64,000 bases of DNA from Erpobdella octoculata (GCA_963978895.1 OZ022238.1:13970062-14034061); one strand, 5' to 3'. Shown: positions 23,901 to 34,225, numbered from the stretch's first letter. Numbers and translations are program-made. Notes: generated from the letters alone by a model not told the origin.

Positions 23901-24100
23901 CTGGTCGTCAACATCTACGTTCGTCCTCCCATGGTGACGCTGTCATCCCAAGAACTCGTCGAAGTTTCGGTAAACGAGCATTCGCCGTTTCCGGGCCCGG
24001 TGCATGGAACCAGCTACCTAAATCTATCCGAAGTGCTGTTCTAAATGAAGACTTCAGAGCATTGTTGAAAAAACACTTTTTTAATTTGACATATTGTTAA
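20969..24100 (+). CDS. LINE ORF2: AP-endonuclease and reverse transcriptase, intact
   Basis: The frame has 1043 codons without a stop. The ATG at 20969 is the first in frame after the repeated 5' region. Residues ~1-60 are basic (SLRDGNYTLSRELL, RHYRGNRAGRFRH). The endonuclease spans ~91-315, with LAVWNARSIGNK, IMCIVE, LVLYRPGSES, LLGDINIHL (about 240) and LSDHSIITF (about 305). The reverse transcriptase spans ~580-850, with KSYRPISNLSFISK, VQSGFRKYHSTETA, LLDFSAAFDCVDH, DCGVPQGSILGPLLF (about 724) and the catalytic YADD (about 759). A long C-terminal part follows, with HWLPLPERVTLKLCLLVYNI. It nicks DNA and copies its RNA by target-primed reverse transcription. No separate ORF1 was found upstream. 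The endonuclease GD and SDH motifs and both RT aspartates are present, so it may still be enzymatically competent. Confidence 0.92.
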   Translation: MCINERRFLSRSELYSLRDGNYTLSRELLLVLRKHALIRYGIQKRHYRGNRAGRFRHLSSKPSMPYVADIISSDSKDSSSKDHGSRPSTRCNLAVWNARSIGNKSATISEFLISSKIDIMCIVESCHESSFSPSLIASTPLGYQALDRPRPSPLDADLASLRGPRGGGICIIHKNNFRSSIKDFGSFSAFELLSAYVTFRDSHQLILVLYRPGSESVTEAFFSEFSELLGKTADYSCDLILLGDINIHLDQDITTTRKFQNLLLSHGLTQLVTGPTHDHGHTLDVVITRSSSLITNLLIIPPSLSDHSIITFSTCHKPPPIITEKVERRFFRSFDLASFSIDLQNTRLFEVSALKSDKSAEQLFDLYDATMNELLDRHAPRKLITLRIKPESPWFDADCSRSKRLNRRLERRYLCTKLSSDKQAWHTQSILKRRLFQKKCSSYFRHKIEEVTGDGRATWRSLNSLLNPVTDISASGLAPDALLDYFTLRIEDIRRTTKDALPPLFSSCPADVPVLAAFDDITSEEVECLLNRLGTRQCELDTAPVWLIKKLKSVFAPIISHLVNTSFLDASLPASHKRAIVRPRLKKMGMDPVDPKSYRPISNLSFISKFIKRVVHRQLSSHIESMNLLPQVQSGFRKYHSTETAVGKVYNDIILSLDRGQPTALVLLDFSAAFDCVDHVLLTDLLHTSFGVTSTALDWIGSFLSNRTHLIRLGRATSRVSAVDCGVPQGSILGPLLFILYTSHITRIASSHDVQTHLYADDTQLYIHFDVTDLQSVRERLVACVSEIRVWSSSMRLSLNPSKTELIWFHRGNISTRHLDDCSLQISTDCVITPVKSIRNLGVILDSSLLMNLHISAVARSCFFHLRRIRQIKGALNKHCVRILVQALVVSRLDYCNVVLAGLPMTALRPLTAVLHAAARLIGGISRRDHITPLLRQLHWLPLPERVTLKLCLLVYNILTNRAPAYMTRMISLCSSHSGRQHLRSSSHGDAVIPRTRRSFGKRAFAVSGPGAWNQLPKSIRSAVLNEDFRALLKKHFFNLTYC

Positions 24101-24164
24101 TGGCATTCTTAGTGCAAGACTCTTGTTTTGTTTTAGATAAAATAAAATAATAAATAATAATAAT

Positions 24165-24476
24165 TCCAGCGTGAATGAGAGAAATAAGAAATGTTTTCCC
24201 AGTTCACCCTGGTGCATCCAAAAAAAGAATCTACCTTGTCCTTCTAAAACTGCCAGTATAATGCGGTCGTAAATCATTCTTCGTTCATCAGTCATTAGTG
24301 GAACATAGCGAGTAACAAACGCTGCCATTTCTACAGTATTGTACCGCAGTTCACCTGAAAGGAATCTGCCATGTTGTTGACCTCAAAATGCAAGAAGATA
24401 AACATTTTCAATCTCAGACAGTTAAAGATACTTTTTTATAGTAAACAGTATCAATGTAAATCATTGATCAAACTTT
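24165..24476 (-). pseudogene. Helitron PIF1 helicase, ATPase-proximal part, broken
   Basis: On the - strand the text reads PLMTDERRMIYDRIILAVLE followed by a frame-shifted Walker A region (GELGKHFLF in place of GxTGKTFLI). It is the continuation of the helicase at 19705-20592, split off by the LINE. The flank 24420-24476 (GTAAATCATTGATCAAACT, then a TA array) is shared with 33582-33610. Confidence 0.8.
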
Positions 24477-24552
24477 ATATATATGTCTATATTTATAAAT
24501 ATATATATATTTATATATATATATGTATGTATATAAATAAATAAATAAATAA

Positions 24553-24648
<96 letters not shown>
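24477..24648. repeat. TA-rich microsatellite with AAATAAAT block
   Basis: TATATA runs are broken by GTCTATATTTATA, a GTATGTATATA word and (AAAT)n at 24533-24556, then a long pure (TA)n (24558-24648). Confidence 0.9.
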
Positions 24649-24650
<2 letters not shown>

Positions 24651-24867
24651 CTGTCTATCTGCTGCATTTTTCTCTAAAAAGGGCATATTTGCACTTTTTT
24701 GTTTTTCTAAAATAACTTTCTAAATAATTTAAAAATATTCTGAATAGCCATGGACCTATCCTCAGATCTACCACATGTACACAACAAATTTCATAAAAAT
24801 CGGTTCAGCCGTTTTGGAGGAGTTCAATTTCAAACACTATGACACGAGATTTTTATATATATATAGA
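24649..24867 (-). mobile_element. Helitron 5' end fragment (another family)
   Basis: Read on the - strand it starts A|TCTATATATATAAAAATCTC (24867 downward) followed by GTGTCATAGTGTTTGAAATTG and GGCTGAACCGATTTTTATGA. TC after A and the TATATATAAAA opening match the other Helitron starts in this window, with a different body. The 3' end was not found. Confidence 0.55.
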
Positions 24868-24994
24868 TACATAAATAAATATTTATAAATAAATAAATAT
24901 ATAATTATATGTATATATATATATATAATAATTATTATTAATTATTATTAATTACTGTATGCATTAACTTTTAGTTACATTAAGCTAATCAAAA

Positions 24995-25039
24995 CAACCC
25001 TGATGATGGCCGAAATGGCTGAAACTTGCAAGTTGGTTG
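24995..25039 (+). ncRNA. Hammerhead-ribozyme-like motif (locus 2, best formed)
   Basis: CAACC (stem I), CTGATGA, stem II GCC-GAAAT-GGC with flanking unpaired bases, GAAA, stem III ACTTGCAAGT (25024-25033, self-complementary), T as cleavage-site nucleotide, and GGTTG closing stem I. Order and spacing follow a type I hammerhead. Stem II is weak and displaced by an extra T. It sits in AT-rich sequence near Helitron debris with no protein gene beside it. Confidence 0.5.
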
Positions 25040-25179
25040 GTAATAAAAGATTAGATTACAAACCCAGGAAAAGTCTTTTATTTCATTTTAGGTGTTTTAA
25101 AATAATTAATACAAAAAACAGTCTCTTCAAAATGGCGGGTATTTTTTAATAGAGCTTGCATGTCTGAAAATTTAGTATA

Positions 25180-25194
25180 TATATATATATATAC

Positions 25195-25230
<36 letters not shown>

Positions 25231-25737
25231 ACATGTCCTGACTGACTGACTGATAATCAACGCCGAGCTCAAACGCCTCATCCTAGGAACGTGAAATTTG
25301 GAACTTATATTACTTTTATAGCGTAAACATCCGCTAAGAAAGGATTTTTAAAAATTTTGCTCCTGAGGGGAAAAAACTGGAAAACAATCTTTTTTCTAAA
25401 AATATTTTCTAAAAATTTTTTTTGAAATTTGGTATATAGATTTTTTTTTAAAAATAAAAAGATACGTGTTTCACCATTTTTTGAAAACTCGGTTTCCCGG
25501 ACCTCAAATGTGGGTTGGAAAATTGGGTTATTTGGTTTTTAAAGTAGCTTCTACTCAAAAACTGTTAATGCTACAGGAGTAAAAATTAGTATTTAGTTTC
25601 TACTCCAAAATAATGAAATACGTGTTTTAGCATTTTTTGAAAATTTGGTTTCCAGGACTTCAAATGTGGGGTGGAAAATAGGGCTAATTGTCTTTTATAG
25701 TAGCTGCTACTCAAAAACAGTAAATACCACAGATGTA
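25180..25737 (+). mobile_element. Helitron 5' half, + orientation
   Basis: Starting in a TA run, AAAAGAACATGTCCTGACTG and GATAATCAACGCCGAGCTCA open a copy of the family at 1222-2689, now on the + strand. It breaks off at ~25737, where sequence switches to the opposite-orientation copy. The expected TC start is blurred by the TA run. Confidence 0.7.
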
Positions 25738-27091
25738 TGAAATTAGAGAGTTTGAACCGTGCATCCATAGTAGAGATCAATTTTTTAGGTCTCGGCTCGG
25801 CCCGTCGACAACTTAGCCCAGCCCGTTTTAAAAACCCAAACTCCTGGCCCGGCACAGCCCGTCTGAATTAGGCCCGGCCCATTTTTACAGGCCTAGAAGT
25901 TCTATATACTTGATGAAAAACTTCGGCCCGTCCCACCTTGACCTCAGGTTTGGCCCGGCCAAACTGAAGACCCTAAAATCACTAAAATATCTATATACTT
26001 GGTGAAAAACCTCGGCCCGTCCCACTTTGATTTAAGGTTTGGCCTGGGCCGTGTGAAGACTCTAAAATAACGGCTTGGCCCGGCCGATGATAAACTGGAC
26101 TTAGCTACTTTTAACCGGCACAAAACTTCAAAATACTAATTTTTACATTTGTAGCACTTACAGTTTGTGAGTAGCAGTTATTTTGAAATCAAATAACCCT
26201 TATTTCTACCCCACATTTGAAGTCCTGGAAACCAAATTTTCAAAAAATGCTAAAACACGTATTTCATTATTTATGGTGTAGAAACTAAATACTAATTTTT
26301 ACTTCTGTAGCATTAACAGTTTTTGAGTAGCAGCTACTTTAAAAACCAAATAACCCAAAAAATGATGAAACACGTATATCTTTTTTTTTTGAGTAGATTC
26401 TAAGTATTAATTTTTACATCTGTGGCAATAACAGTTGTTGAGTAGCAGTTACTTTAAAAACCAAATAACCCTATTTTCCACCCCACGTTTGAAGTCCTGG
26501 AAACCAAATTTTCAAAAAATTGTGAAACCCGTATATCATTATTTTTAGAGTAGAAACTAAATACTAATTTTTACTTTTGTAGCATTAACAGTTTTTAGTA
26601 GAAGCTACTTTAAAAACCAAATAACCCAATTTTCCAACCCACATTTGAGGTCCGGGAAACCAAATTTGTAAAAAATGGTGAAACACGTATATCTTTATTT
26701 TTAGAAAAGAAACTAAATAATAATTTTTACATCTGTGGTATTTACTGTTTTTGAGTAGCAGTTACTATAAAAGACAATTAGCCCTATTTTCCACCCCACA
26801 TTTGAAGGATGGTGAAACACGTATCTTTTTGTTTTTCAAAAAGAATCTATATACCAAATTTCAAAATCTCCTCATTTTTGGTTTTCGAGATATACATTGT
26901 TTTAGAAAAAAGTTTGTTTTTCAGTTTTTTCCCCTCAGGAGCAAAATTTTCAAAAATCCTTTCTTAGCGGATGTTTACGCTATAAAAGTAATATAAGTTC
27001 CAAATTTCACGTTCCTAGGATGAGGCGTTTGAGCTCGGCGTTGATTATCAGTCAGTCAGTCAGTCAGGACATGTTCTTTTATATATATAGA
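25738..27091 (-). mobile_element. Helitron copy, - orientation, 3' tip missing
   Basis: Begins on the - strand A|TC at 27092/27091 with TCTATATATATAAAAGAAC and CTGACTGAC repeats. It contains the ~155-bp tandem units and the GGCCCG-rich block (25790-26090), and ends at the word ATGAAATTAGAGAGTTTGAA. In the complete copy (1222-2689) that word lies about 30 bp from the CTAG tip, so the hairpin and CTAG are lost at the junction with the + copy. Confidence 0.75.
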
Positions 27092-27460
27092 TATATATAT
27101 ATATACACGACATGCGCATACAGGAATGTATATCTTGCTGGACAGTTTTTCAGTTTCGCTGATGCTTAAAAGCTGAGACATGTGTTAAGAAGGAACAATT
27201 TCATCCTTCTTTGGTTTATAACAAATGCTGTTTTTTAATAACAGAAACAAATTTATTTATGTTTTATTTACTACAATTTTGAGGATTGACCTATAAATTT
27301 GCTATTAAAGTTTATTAAAATAAGTTTTTCGCCTTTCGTTTCGTTATGATGAAATACTTTTTAAATGTTTTTATTGCCAACTTTTGTTGATTGGAAGTTG
27401 CCACAACAAAGTAAGTTTCAATTTTTTAAAGTTTTTAATAACATGTAGAAGTTTATTTGT
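27092..27460. other. No gene recognised
   Basis: A short TA run, then AT-rich sequence without a domain. Confidence 0.4.
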
Positions 27461-27655
27461 ATGTCTGTCTAGATTCCTGTCTGCCTGTCTGCCTAGCTCC
27501 TGTCTGTCTATGTGCCTTTCTGTTTATGTGCCTGTCTGTCTATGTGCCGGTCTGTCTAAGTTGCATGTCTGTCTATGTGCATGTCTGTCTATGTGCATGT
27601 CTTTCTATGTGCATGTCTTTCTATGTGCCGGTCTGTCATAAGCCTGTCAGTCTGT
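27461..27655 (+). repeat. Minisatellite of TGTCTGTCTATGTGC units
   Basis: About a dozen imperfect 12-20-bp units (CTGTCTGTCTATGTGCATG and variants). Cys/Val/Leu-rich open frames here are repeat translations. Confidence 0.85.
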
Positions 27656-28101
27656 TTTTCTTTATTTTTCAACTAATGATTTTGTTTGTTTTTTTTTCAT
27701 TTTAATTTTCTATTCAAAATGTTTTTTATGAGCTCGCAACGATATCATCTCAACAAGATAAATACAATTGGAAAAACAGATAAAAACACATCACATTTGT
27801 AATAAAGCATTTCTGTTTTTCTTATTTTTAATTTTTTTTGTCGTTTAGGGTAGGAAAACGTTTCTTGTAATTAAAATTTAAAAATAGTTTGAAATGTTTC
27901 TGTGAAATATTTAGAAAACCTTTGAATAAAATATTTTAATTAAATGAAAGAAAAATTTAATTTGAGTAATGAAACTTCAGAATAAAAGAATGTTATTTTA
28001 GTGAAAACGAGGCTACAGTCGTTCTAAGCATGCGAGTCGGCGATAGTGGCGGGTGTTGATGGAAGATATTGGGGTGATGGTGGAAGCTATTGTGGTATAT
28101 G
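27656..28101. other. No gene recognised
   Basis: AT-rich; at 28036-28100 and again 28323-28420, diverged GGTGATGGTGGAAGCTATTG words recur every ~20-40 bp on both sides of the SINE. They were probably one degenerate repeat before insertion. Confidence 0.45.
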
Positions 28102-28326
28102 AGGCGCTGGTGGCAGAGCGGTAGAGTGTTCGCCTGTCGATCGCTAGGTCGGCAGCTCGAGCTTCACCGGCGTCACAAGCGTAATTCCCTTAAGCAAGGA
28201 GTTCACTCGCATTCGCTAGGGGGTAGGCACCTATGAACGGCTGCCTCTTCTGCGTCCACGTGGCCCAGAAGCCTACGTTACGTGGACTAACGCCACGTTA
28301 AACATTGTCCAAATTATTATTATTGG
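28102..28326 (+). mobile_element. tRNA-derived SINE
   Basis: Starts GGCGCTGGTGGCAGAGCGG (A box TGGCAGAGCGG), with GGCAGCTCGAGCTTC at B-box position, GCGTAATTCCCTTAAGCAAGG and TTCACTCGCATTCGC, and ends in an ATT repeat tail. It shares its head with the SINE at 13360-13576; the bodies then differ, so the two may be subfamilies. Confidence 0.8.
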
Positions 28327-28566
28327 TGGAAGCTATTTTGGTGATGTTGGAAGCAATTGTGGTGATGACGGATGATATTGTTATGATTGGTGAAAGATAT
28401 TGTGGTGATTGTGATAGATATTGTGGTATTGGAGTTATAGTAAAGAATTTATGTTCTGAAAATCAAATAAGAAGAATATTTGTAGTGACGATGAACTTTT
28501 CATCAGATTATTAATAAGTGTTAAAAGAATTTCCACCCACCAACAATAAGAACAACATGAAACTCA

Positions 28567-29580
28567 ATGTGTCGTTTATATATGAAACCAGTTATTCAGT
28601 TTCTAGGTGATGCCCTAAATTGGTTTCGTTCTTACTTTGATGATTGCACTGAAGTTATCAATGCTGGCCTGGGCACATCGTTCCTCAGGGCTCCGTCTTT
28701 GGTCCAAGACTGTTTGTCTGCTACGCTGAAGACGTGCAGGATGTCCTTGAACGTCATGGTATCATTTATCATTTGTTTGCTGATGACATGCAGGGCCATC
28801 AAAGCGCAGAACCCAGCAAAGCGAACGCTGTAACCTCTAACTTACAAGACTGTTTTGGTGTGCCTCCAAGCATTTTCAACTTAACGCTCTGTGGTCGGAC
28901 TCCGTAAGATGGATCTGCCCGATAAATATCTGACTCTCGGTTCGTACGTGATTCGACCGGTCAACGTGGCTCGGGACCTTGGTGTCTACTTTGATGAGTG
29001 TTTTTCTATAAAAAAAAGCACGTTGCCCAAGTCGCTAAAACCTGTTTCTACCACCTCCGCTTGGTGCGGCGCAACTCGGACGCAAAGTAAGTGCAAGGTT
29101 GGTGTCCGCCTTTGTAAACTCAAAGTTAAATTATTGCAATTCTATCCTTGACCATCTGCCAGCCTCTACGCTTCAAAGAGTCTTAAATGCCTCGGCTCGG
29201 TTGGTCATGAAGCTTAAATCTCGAGACCATGTATTTCGGGCCTTCTTCGAACTTCACTGGCTGCCAATCTCTCAAAGAATTAACTACAAACTTTACCTCC
29301 TTACTCATCTTATCATCACCTTACCTGACTGAGCTGTTTACTCCTGTGGCGCCAACATTCCCGGTCAAGCGTCACTACGTTCTGCGGGAAGACACGACCT
29401 AGTGATTCGCGAACAAAGCTGGTCTCTTTAGCTAGGGCATTTTCCGTTGCAGCCCTTGAGGCCTGGAATCACCTGCCCGTCAAGCTTAATTTCAATGCGG
29501 ATACAAATCTAATTAAAAAAGATAAAAAACAACCCTTTTCGCATCTGATTACAAAAATTTCTTATAATAGTACACCTTCG
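28567..29580 (+). pseudogene. LINE reverse-transcriptase pseudogene (CR1/L2-like, 3' part)
   Basis: Reading across frameshifts gives WFRSYFDDCTEVINAGL, VPQGSVFGPRLFVCYAED, the catalytic FADDMQG, then DKYLTLGSYV, ARDLGVYFDECFS, HVAQVAKTCFYHLR, SAFVNSKLNYCNSILDHLP, HVFRAFFELHWLPISQRINY and SVAALEAWNHLP. This is the order of an L2/CR1-type RT from finger to C-terminal domain. The 5' half is missing, and at least four frame breaks and stops are present. The A/T-rich (TTTTA)n run after 29640 may be the decayed 3' tail. Confidence 0.8.
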
Positions 29581-29785
29581 TTTTCTTTCATTCCGTCCAC
29601 CACGTACTTCTAAAGTCCAAATTCTATATTTAACCTTATTTTTTATCGATTTTATTTCATCTTATATTATTTTATTTTATTTTATTTTCATTTATCTTTT
29701 TATTTATCTGTGTATTCCTTTACTTGTTTTATGATTATATATTTATATTTTGTGTATTTATTTTATTTTAAATTTTATATTTCTA

Positions 29786-30162
29786 CTAGCGGGGTACACG
29801 GCGTTGCCCGGGGTTTTTAAAGGTTCTTTAATCGTTTTTCTTTCACGCTCCCGTTTCCTTCTCCGCTTGCTTTCCCGCTCCCGATCTCTATCCCGGTCCC
29901 AATCGCTTTCCCGCTCCCGCCTGCTTTTCCGATCCCGGTCGCTTTCCTTTTTCCGCTCGCTTTTTCGTTCCCGCTTGTTTTCCCGTTCCGGCTCATTCTC
30001 TAGTTCCCGTTTCCGCTCGCGTTCGCTCTCCCGCTCCGCTAATTTTGTGACCGATTTTTATTTTGTTCCGCAAAAACCTTCTTTCATTGATGAATGGTGT
30101 TGCAATGCATAAGTTACATACACACAAAATCTCATTTATATATATATATATATATATATATA
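29786..30162 (-). mobile_element. Non-autonomous Helitron with GC-rich core (copy 1)
   Basis: On the - strand the 3' tip is CTAG|T (29786-29789) preceded by a CCGGGCAACGCCG-type hairpin (here CCCCGGGCAACGCCGTG). Inward lie diverged CGGGAGCGGGAAAGCG units and then a 5' region with GCATTGCAACACCATTCAT that matches copy 2's 5' region. The start is blurred in TA repeat. Confidence 0.7.
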
Positions 30163-30360
30163 TCTATATATATAAAAATGAATGTTTGTATATATGTATT
30201 TATGTATGTTAATGTCCTTTATGCATTGCTACACCATTCATCCGATCGTAATGAAATTTTCACACAACCTTGAGAGTCAATGAAAATCAAAAATAAAAAA
30301 TTTTTTTTGAAATCCGTCACAAAATGAGCGGAGCGGAGCGGGTGAGCGAGCGGGAACTAT
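30163..30360 (+). mobile_element. Helitron 5' part, + orientation
   Basis: A|TCTATATATATAAAAATGAA at 30162/30163 is a clean Helitron start. GCATTGCTACACCATTCATC and CGTCACAAAATGAGCGGAGC follow, as in copy 1 read on the - strand. It ends in TATATA before any CTAG tip. Confidence 0.6.
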
Positions 30361-30445
30361 ATATATATATATGTATGTGCGTATGTATGTGTGTATGTAT
30401 GTATGTGTATGTGCATGTATGTGTGTCTGTGTGTGTATGTATGTA

Positions 30446-30778
30446 CTAGCGGAGATACCCGCGTTGCCCAGGTTTTTTGAGGTTTTTCTAATGTTTGTCT
30501 CTTTCTCTCCCGTTTCCTTTCCCACCTGCTTTCCCACTCCTGTTAGCTTTTCCGTTTTCGGTCGTTTTCCCACTGCCGGTCGCTTTCCCGCTCCCGGTCG
30601 CTTTCCCGCTCCCGGTCGCTTTCCCGCTCCCGGTCGTTTTCCCGTCCCGGTCGCTGCCCCGTTCCCGCTCACGTTTGCTCTCCCATTCCCGCTCACGCTT
30701 GCTTTTCTGTTCCCGCTCGCTGTCCGTTCCGGGTGCTTTCCCGTTTCTATAATAGACAAACTAACCCACAAACATTAA
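30446..30778 (-). mobile_element. GC-rich-core Helitron (copy 2)
   Basis: CTAG at 30446-30449 with inward ACCCGCGTTGCCCAGG (hairpin partly decayed), then CGGTCGCTTTCCCGCTCC units repeated about four times. The Arg/Ser/Pro-rich frames in it are repeat translations. Confidence 0.7.
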
Positions 30779-30829
30779 TATATATATATATATAGTCTTA
30801 GCAAATCTATTTTGCGTTTTATAGGCTAA

Positions 30830-31371
30830 CAGAAGTTATGAAAGAATGTAAAAGAGAATATGAGCGGGAACGGAAACGGGAACGGAAGAGCTACCGTGAC
30901 CGGGAATGGGAGAGCAAGCATGACCGGGAACGGGAGAGCAAGCGTGAGCGGGAACGGGAAAGCGACCGGAAACGGGAAAGCGACCGGGAACGGGAAAGCG
31001 ACCGGGAACGGGAAAGCGACCGAGAACGGGAAAGCGACCGGGAACGGGAAAGCGACCGGGAACGGGAAAGCGACCGGTAACGGGAAAGCGACCGGGAACG
31101 CGGAAAGCGACCGGGAACGCGGAAAGCGACCGGGAACGCGGAAAGCGACTGGAATCGGGAGAGCAAGCTTGGAAGGAAACGCGAGCAAGAGAGAAAATCG
31201 ATAACAGAACTTCTGAGCGGGAAAGCGACCGGGAGCTGGAAAACGACCGAGAGCGGAAAAGCGACCGGGAACGCTACGAAAACGGGAAAGTGGAGAAGGG
31301 AACGGGAGCGAGAGAGACAAACATTAGAAAAACCTCTAAAAACCCCGGGCAACGCCGGGTAACCCCGCTAG
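30830..31371 (+). mobile_element. GC-rich-core Helitron (copy 3, best 3' end)
   Basis: Begins after TA repeat and contains ~20 copies of GGGAACGGGAAAGCGACC-like 18-bp units. It ends ACCCCGGGCAACGCCGGGT, 8 nt, CTAG|T (31371/31372). The CCCGG-GCAACG-CCGGG hairpin just before CTAG is a textbook Helitron 3' terminus. Arg-Glu-Ser-Asp repeat frames are by-products. Confidence 0.8.
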
Positions 31372-31390
31372 TATATATATATAGTAGAGT

Positions 31391-32035
<645 letters not shown>

Positions 32036-32129
32036 GAAAAGAGAAAGAAAGAGAGACAAAAAACGATATAAAAAGAGAAAGAGAGAGAAAGAAAGAGAGA
32101 GAGAGAAAGAGAGAAAGAAAGAGAAGATA
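32036..32129 (+). repeat. GA-rich microsatellite
   Basis: Imperfect GAGAAAGA units; the - strand Ser/Leu/Phe frame is repeat-derived. Confidence 0.85.
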
Positions 32130-32452
32130 TTGTTCCCAGTGTGATCAATGTATATCACGTGCCAATATTTATTGGTCTCCTCCGCAATAAATAAATTTCT
32201 CTTTTTTCTCATATATTTTATTGACTTTTGTTTTTTGTTTCAATGTTCCCGGAAGATAAATTTATGATTTGATTTATGAAGTTGTGTCGTTTGTAATTAA
32301 TTTAAAAGGAACCATTCGTATCATTCAAAAAACATTGAGCAGATTTCATGTTTATATTTATTGCTCATGTGGCAACCTCGGTGCGGCACAATTGAATTGT
32401 AGTACACAATTTTTTGTGGATTGTAGACTCATTATAACTATAGACATATTTG

Positions 32453-32966
<514 letters not shown>

Positions 32967-33013
32967 AAGGGTGTACTGGCCAGTCTCGGCTAAGCCATCT
33001 TCAGAACCCTTAA
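32967..33013 (-). ncRNA. Hammerhead-like motif (locus 3, degraded)
   Basis: On the - strand: AAGGGT (stem I), CTGAAGA, extra T, stem II GGC-TTA-GCC, GAGA in place of GAAA, stem III ACTGGCCAGT, A, and ACCCTT closing stem I with one unpaired base. The architecture equals loci 1 and 2. The GAAA change should abolish cleavage. Confidence 0.4.
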
Positions 33014-33269
33014 AAGTTTAGCGAAGTACTATAAAAAAACTGTCGAAAAAAATGAAAATTGTCAGAAATTAGAATTCAAGGCAATACTAACTTTAAAGCA
33101 GAAGTAACTAAAGAATAAAATAAGTAAAAAGATATACATTAATAAAATAAACGCGTATAGTAACATAAAACCACGTTATTTGTTACCTAATGAAATCAGT
33201 TCACCGGCGTAAAACGGTGACAACAAATAAAGACAGGTGTGTTTTAAAAATAAAATAAACAAAATAAAT

Positions 33270-33603
33270 AATTGAAATATTGTTAATATTCAGTGGCAGC
33301 TTAAGTGCTGAATGAGCTGTTCTGCCTCCATCCAATAAAGTTGCTGCATTGCCAGACGATGCAACGGCCAAAGCTATGCCATTGTTTGATCGTATTTCGG
33401 CGAGAATTAGAGAAATGAGAAATGTTTTTCCAGTTGCACCTGGTGCATCCAAATCCACCTTGTCTTTCCAAAACTGCCAGTATAATGCGGTCGTAAATGA
33501 TTATTTGTTCATCAGTCATTAATGGAAAATAGCGAATAACAATCGCTGCCATTTCTACAGATACTCTTTTATAGGAAACAGTATAAATGTAAATCATTGA
33601 TCA

Positions 33604-33605
<2 letters not shown>
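33270..33605 (-). pseudogene. Helitron PIF1 helicase, ATPase part
   Basis: On the - strand: RYFPLMTDEQIIIYDRIILA, then (after a frameshift near 33448) LDAPGATGKTFLISLILAEI, IRSNNGIALAVASSGNAATL and DGGRTAHSALKLPLNIN. PG(A/G)TGKT is the Walker A (P-loop) that binds ATP, with a glycine changed to alanine. This is the same gene family as the pieces at 20.4 and 24.2 kb but a separate, better kept copy. It is truncated at both sides, ending in a TA array upstream. Confidence 0.85.

Positions 33606-33695
<90 letters not shown>
33606..33695. repeat. (TA)n microsatellite
   Basis: Pure TA, between the helicase fragment and a LINE fragment. Confidence 0.95.
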
Positions 33696-33697
<2 letters not shown>

Positions 33698-33705
33698 ATC
33701 TGCAG

Positions 33706-34225
33706 TAAGGTAAGTGAAAAATACTTGTATGTCTTGTTTGTCTATTCATTATATCTGACGATAACATAAAATCATCAAAGACAGAGCTATGAAGTGTATT
33801 ATTAATGAGCTTAAACATGAAAATGAAAACCAAGATGCTGTAGCAATGAATTTGTCTTGGTGTTAAGATATTCAGTGTTTTGATATAATTTTCAACATTG
33901 TCTGTTCTTCCAAGTCCGTAGAGCATTCTAACAAAACGATTTTGAATTATTGAAATGACTCGTATAGAAGACTGTTTTCCCAGATCAAGTTACAATAAGT
34001 AATGTGTGGGTAGACCAAAGAGTAATAAAGCTGACATATAATATCATGATTCAAACGATTTCTGAACCTTGATAATAATCCAGTAGATTTGCTCATTTTT
34101 TTCCCAACAGCATTTATATGATCTATCCAGGACAGACTTTCCGTAATGGTAACACCAAGAAACTAAAAAATTTCAATTTGCAAAATTTTGCACTGAAAAT
34201 TATTCACGTCCAATATCGAACCTGA
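33706..34225 (-). pseudogene. LINE RT thumb/C-terminal fragment
   Basis: On the - strand: FLGVTITESLSWIDHINAVG, KKMSKSTGLLSRFRNRLN, QLYYSLVYPHITYCNLIWEN, then after a frameshift MLYGLGRTDNVENY and LNILTPRQIHCYSILVF. This is the region after the RT active site in jockey/CR1-like LINEs. It resembles the equivalent part of the 3.7-8.8 kb element (YYALIFPYLSYCNIVWASNY). No active-site motif is included. Confidence 0.75.

Larger units (their letters stand above)
20593..24165 (+). mobile_element. Near-intact LINE (CR1/L2-like) inserted in the Helitron helicase
   Basis: Helicase sequence runs up to about 20592 and resumes at about 24165, matching continuous helicase sequence at 33360-33420. Everything between is therefore inserted. 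The element has a tandemly repeated 5' region, a single long ORF and a 3' tail of AATAAA/AATAAT repeats (24136-24163). No clean target duplication is visible; about ten diverged bases look alike at both junctions. Confidence 0.85.

Noticed and set aside
30277..31352. Arg/Ser/Glu- or Pro-rich frames resembling SR proteins
   Set aside because: They arise from the 18-bp GC-rich core of Helitron copies and are open on several frames and both strands.
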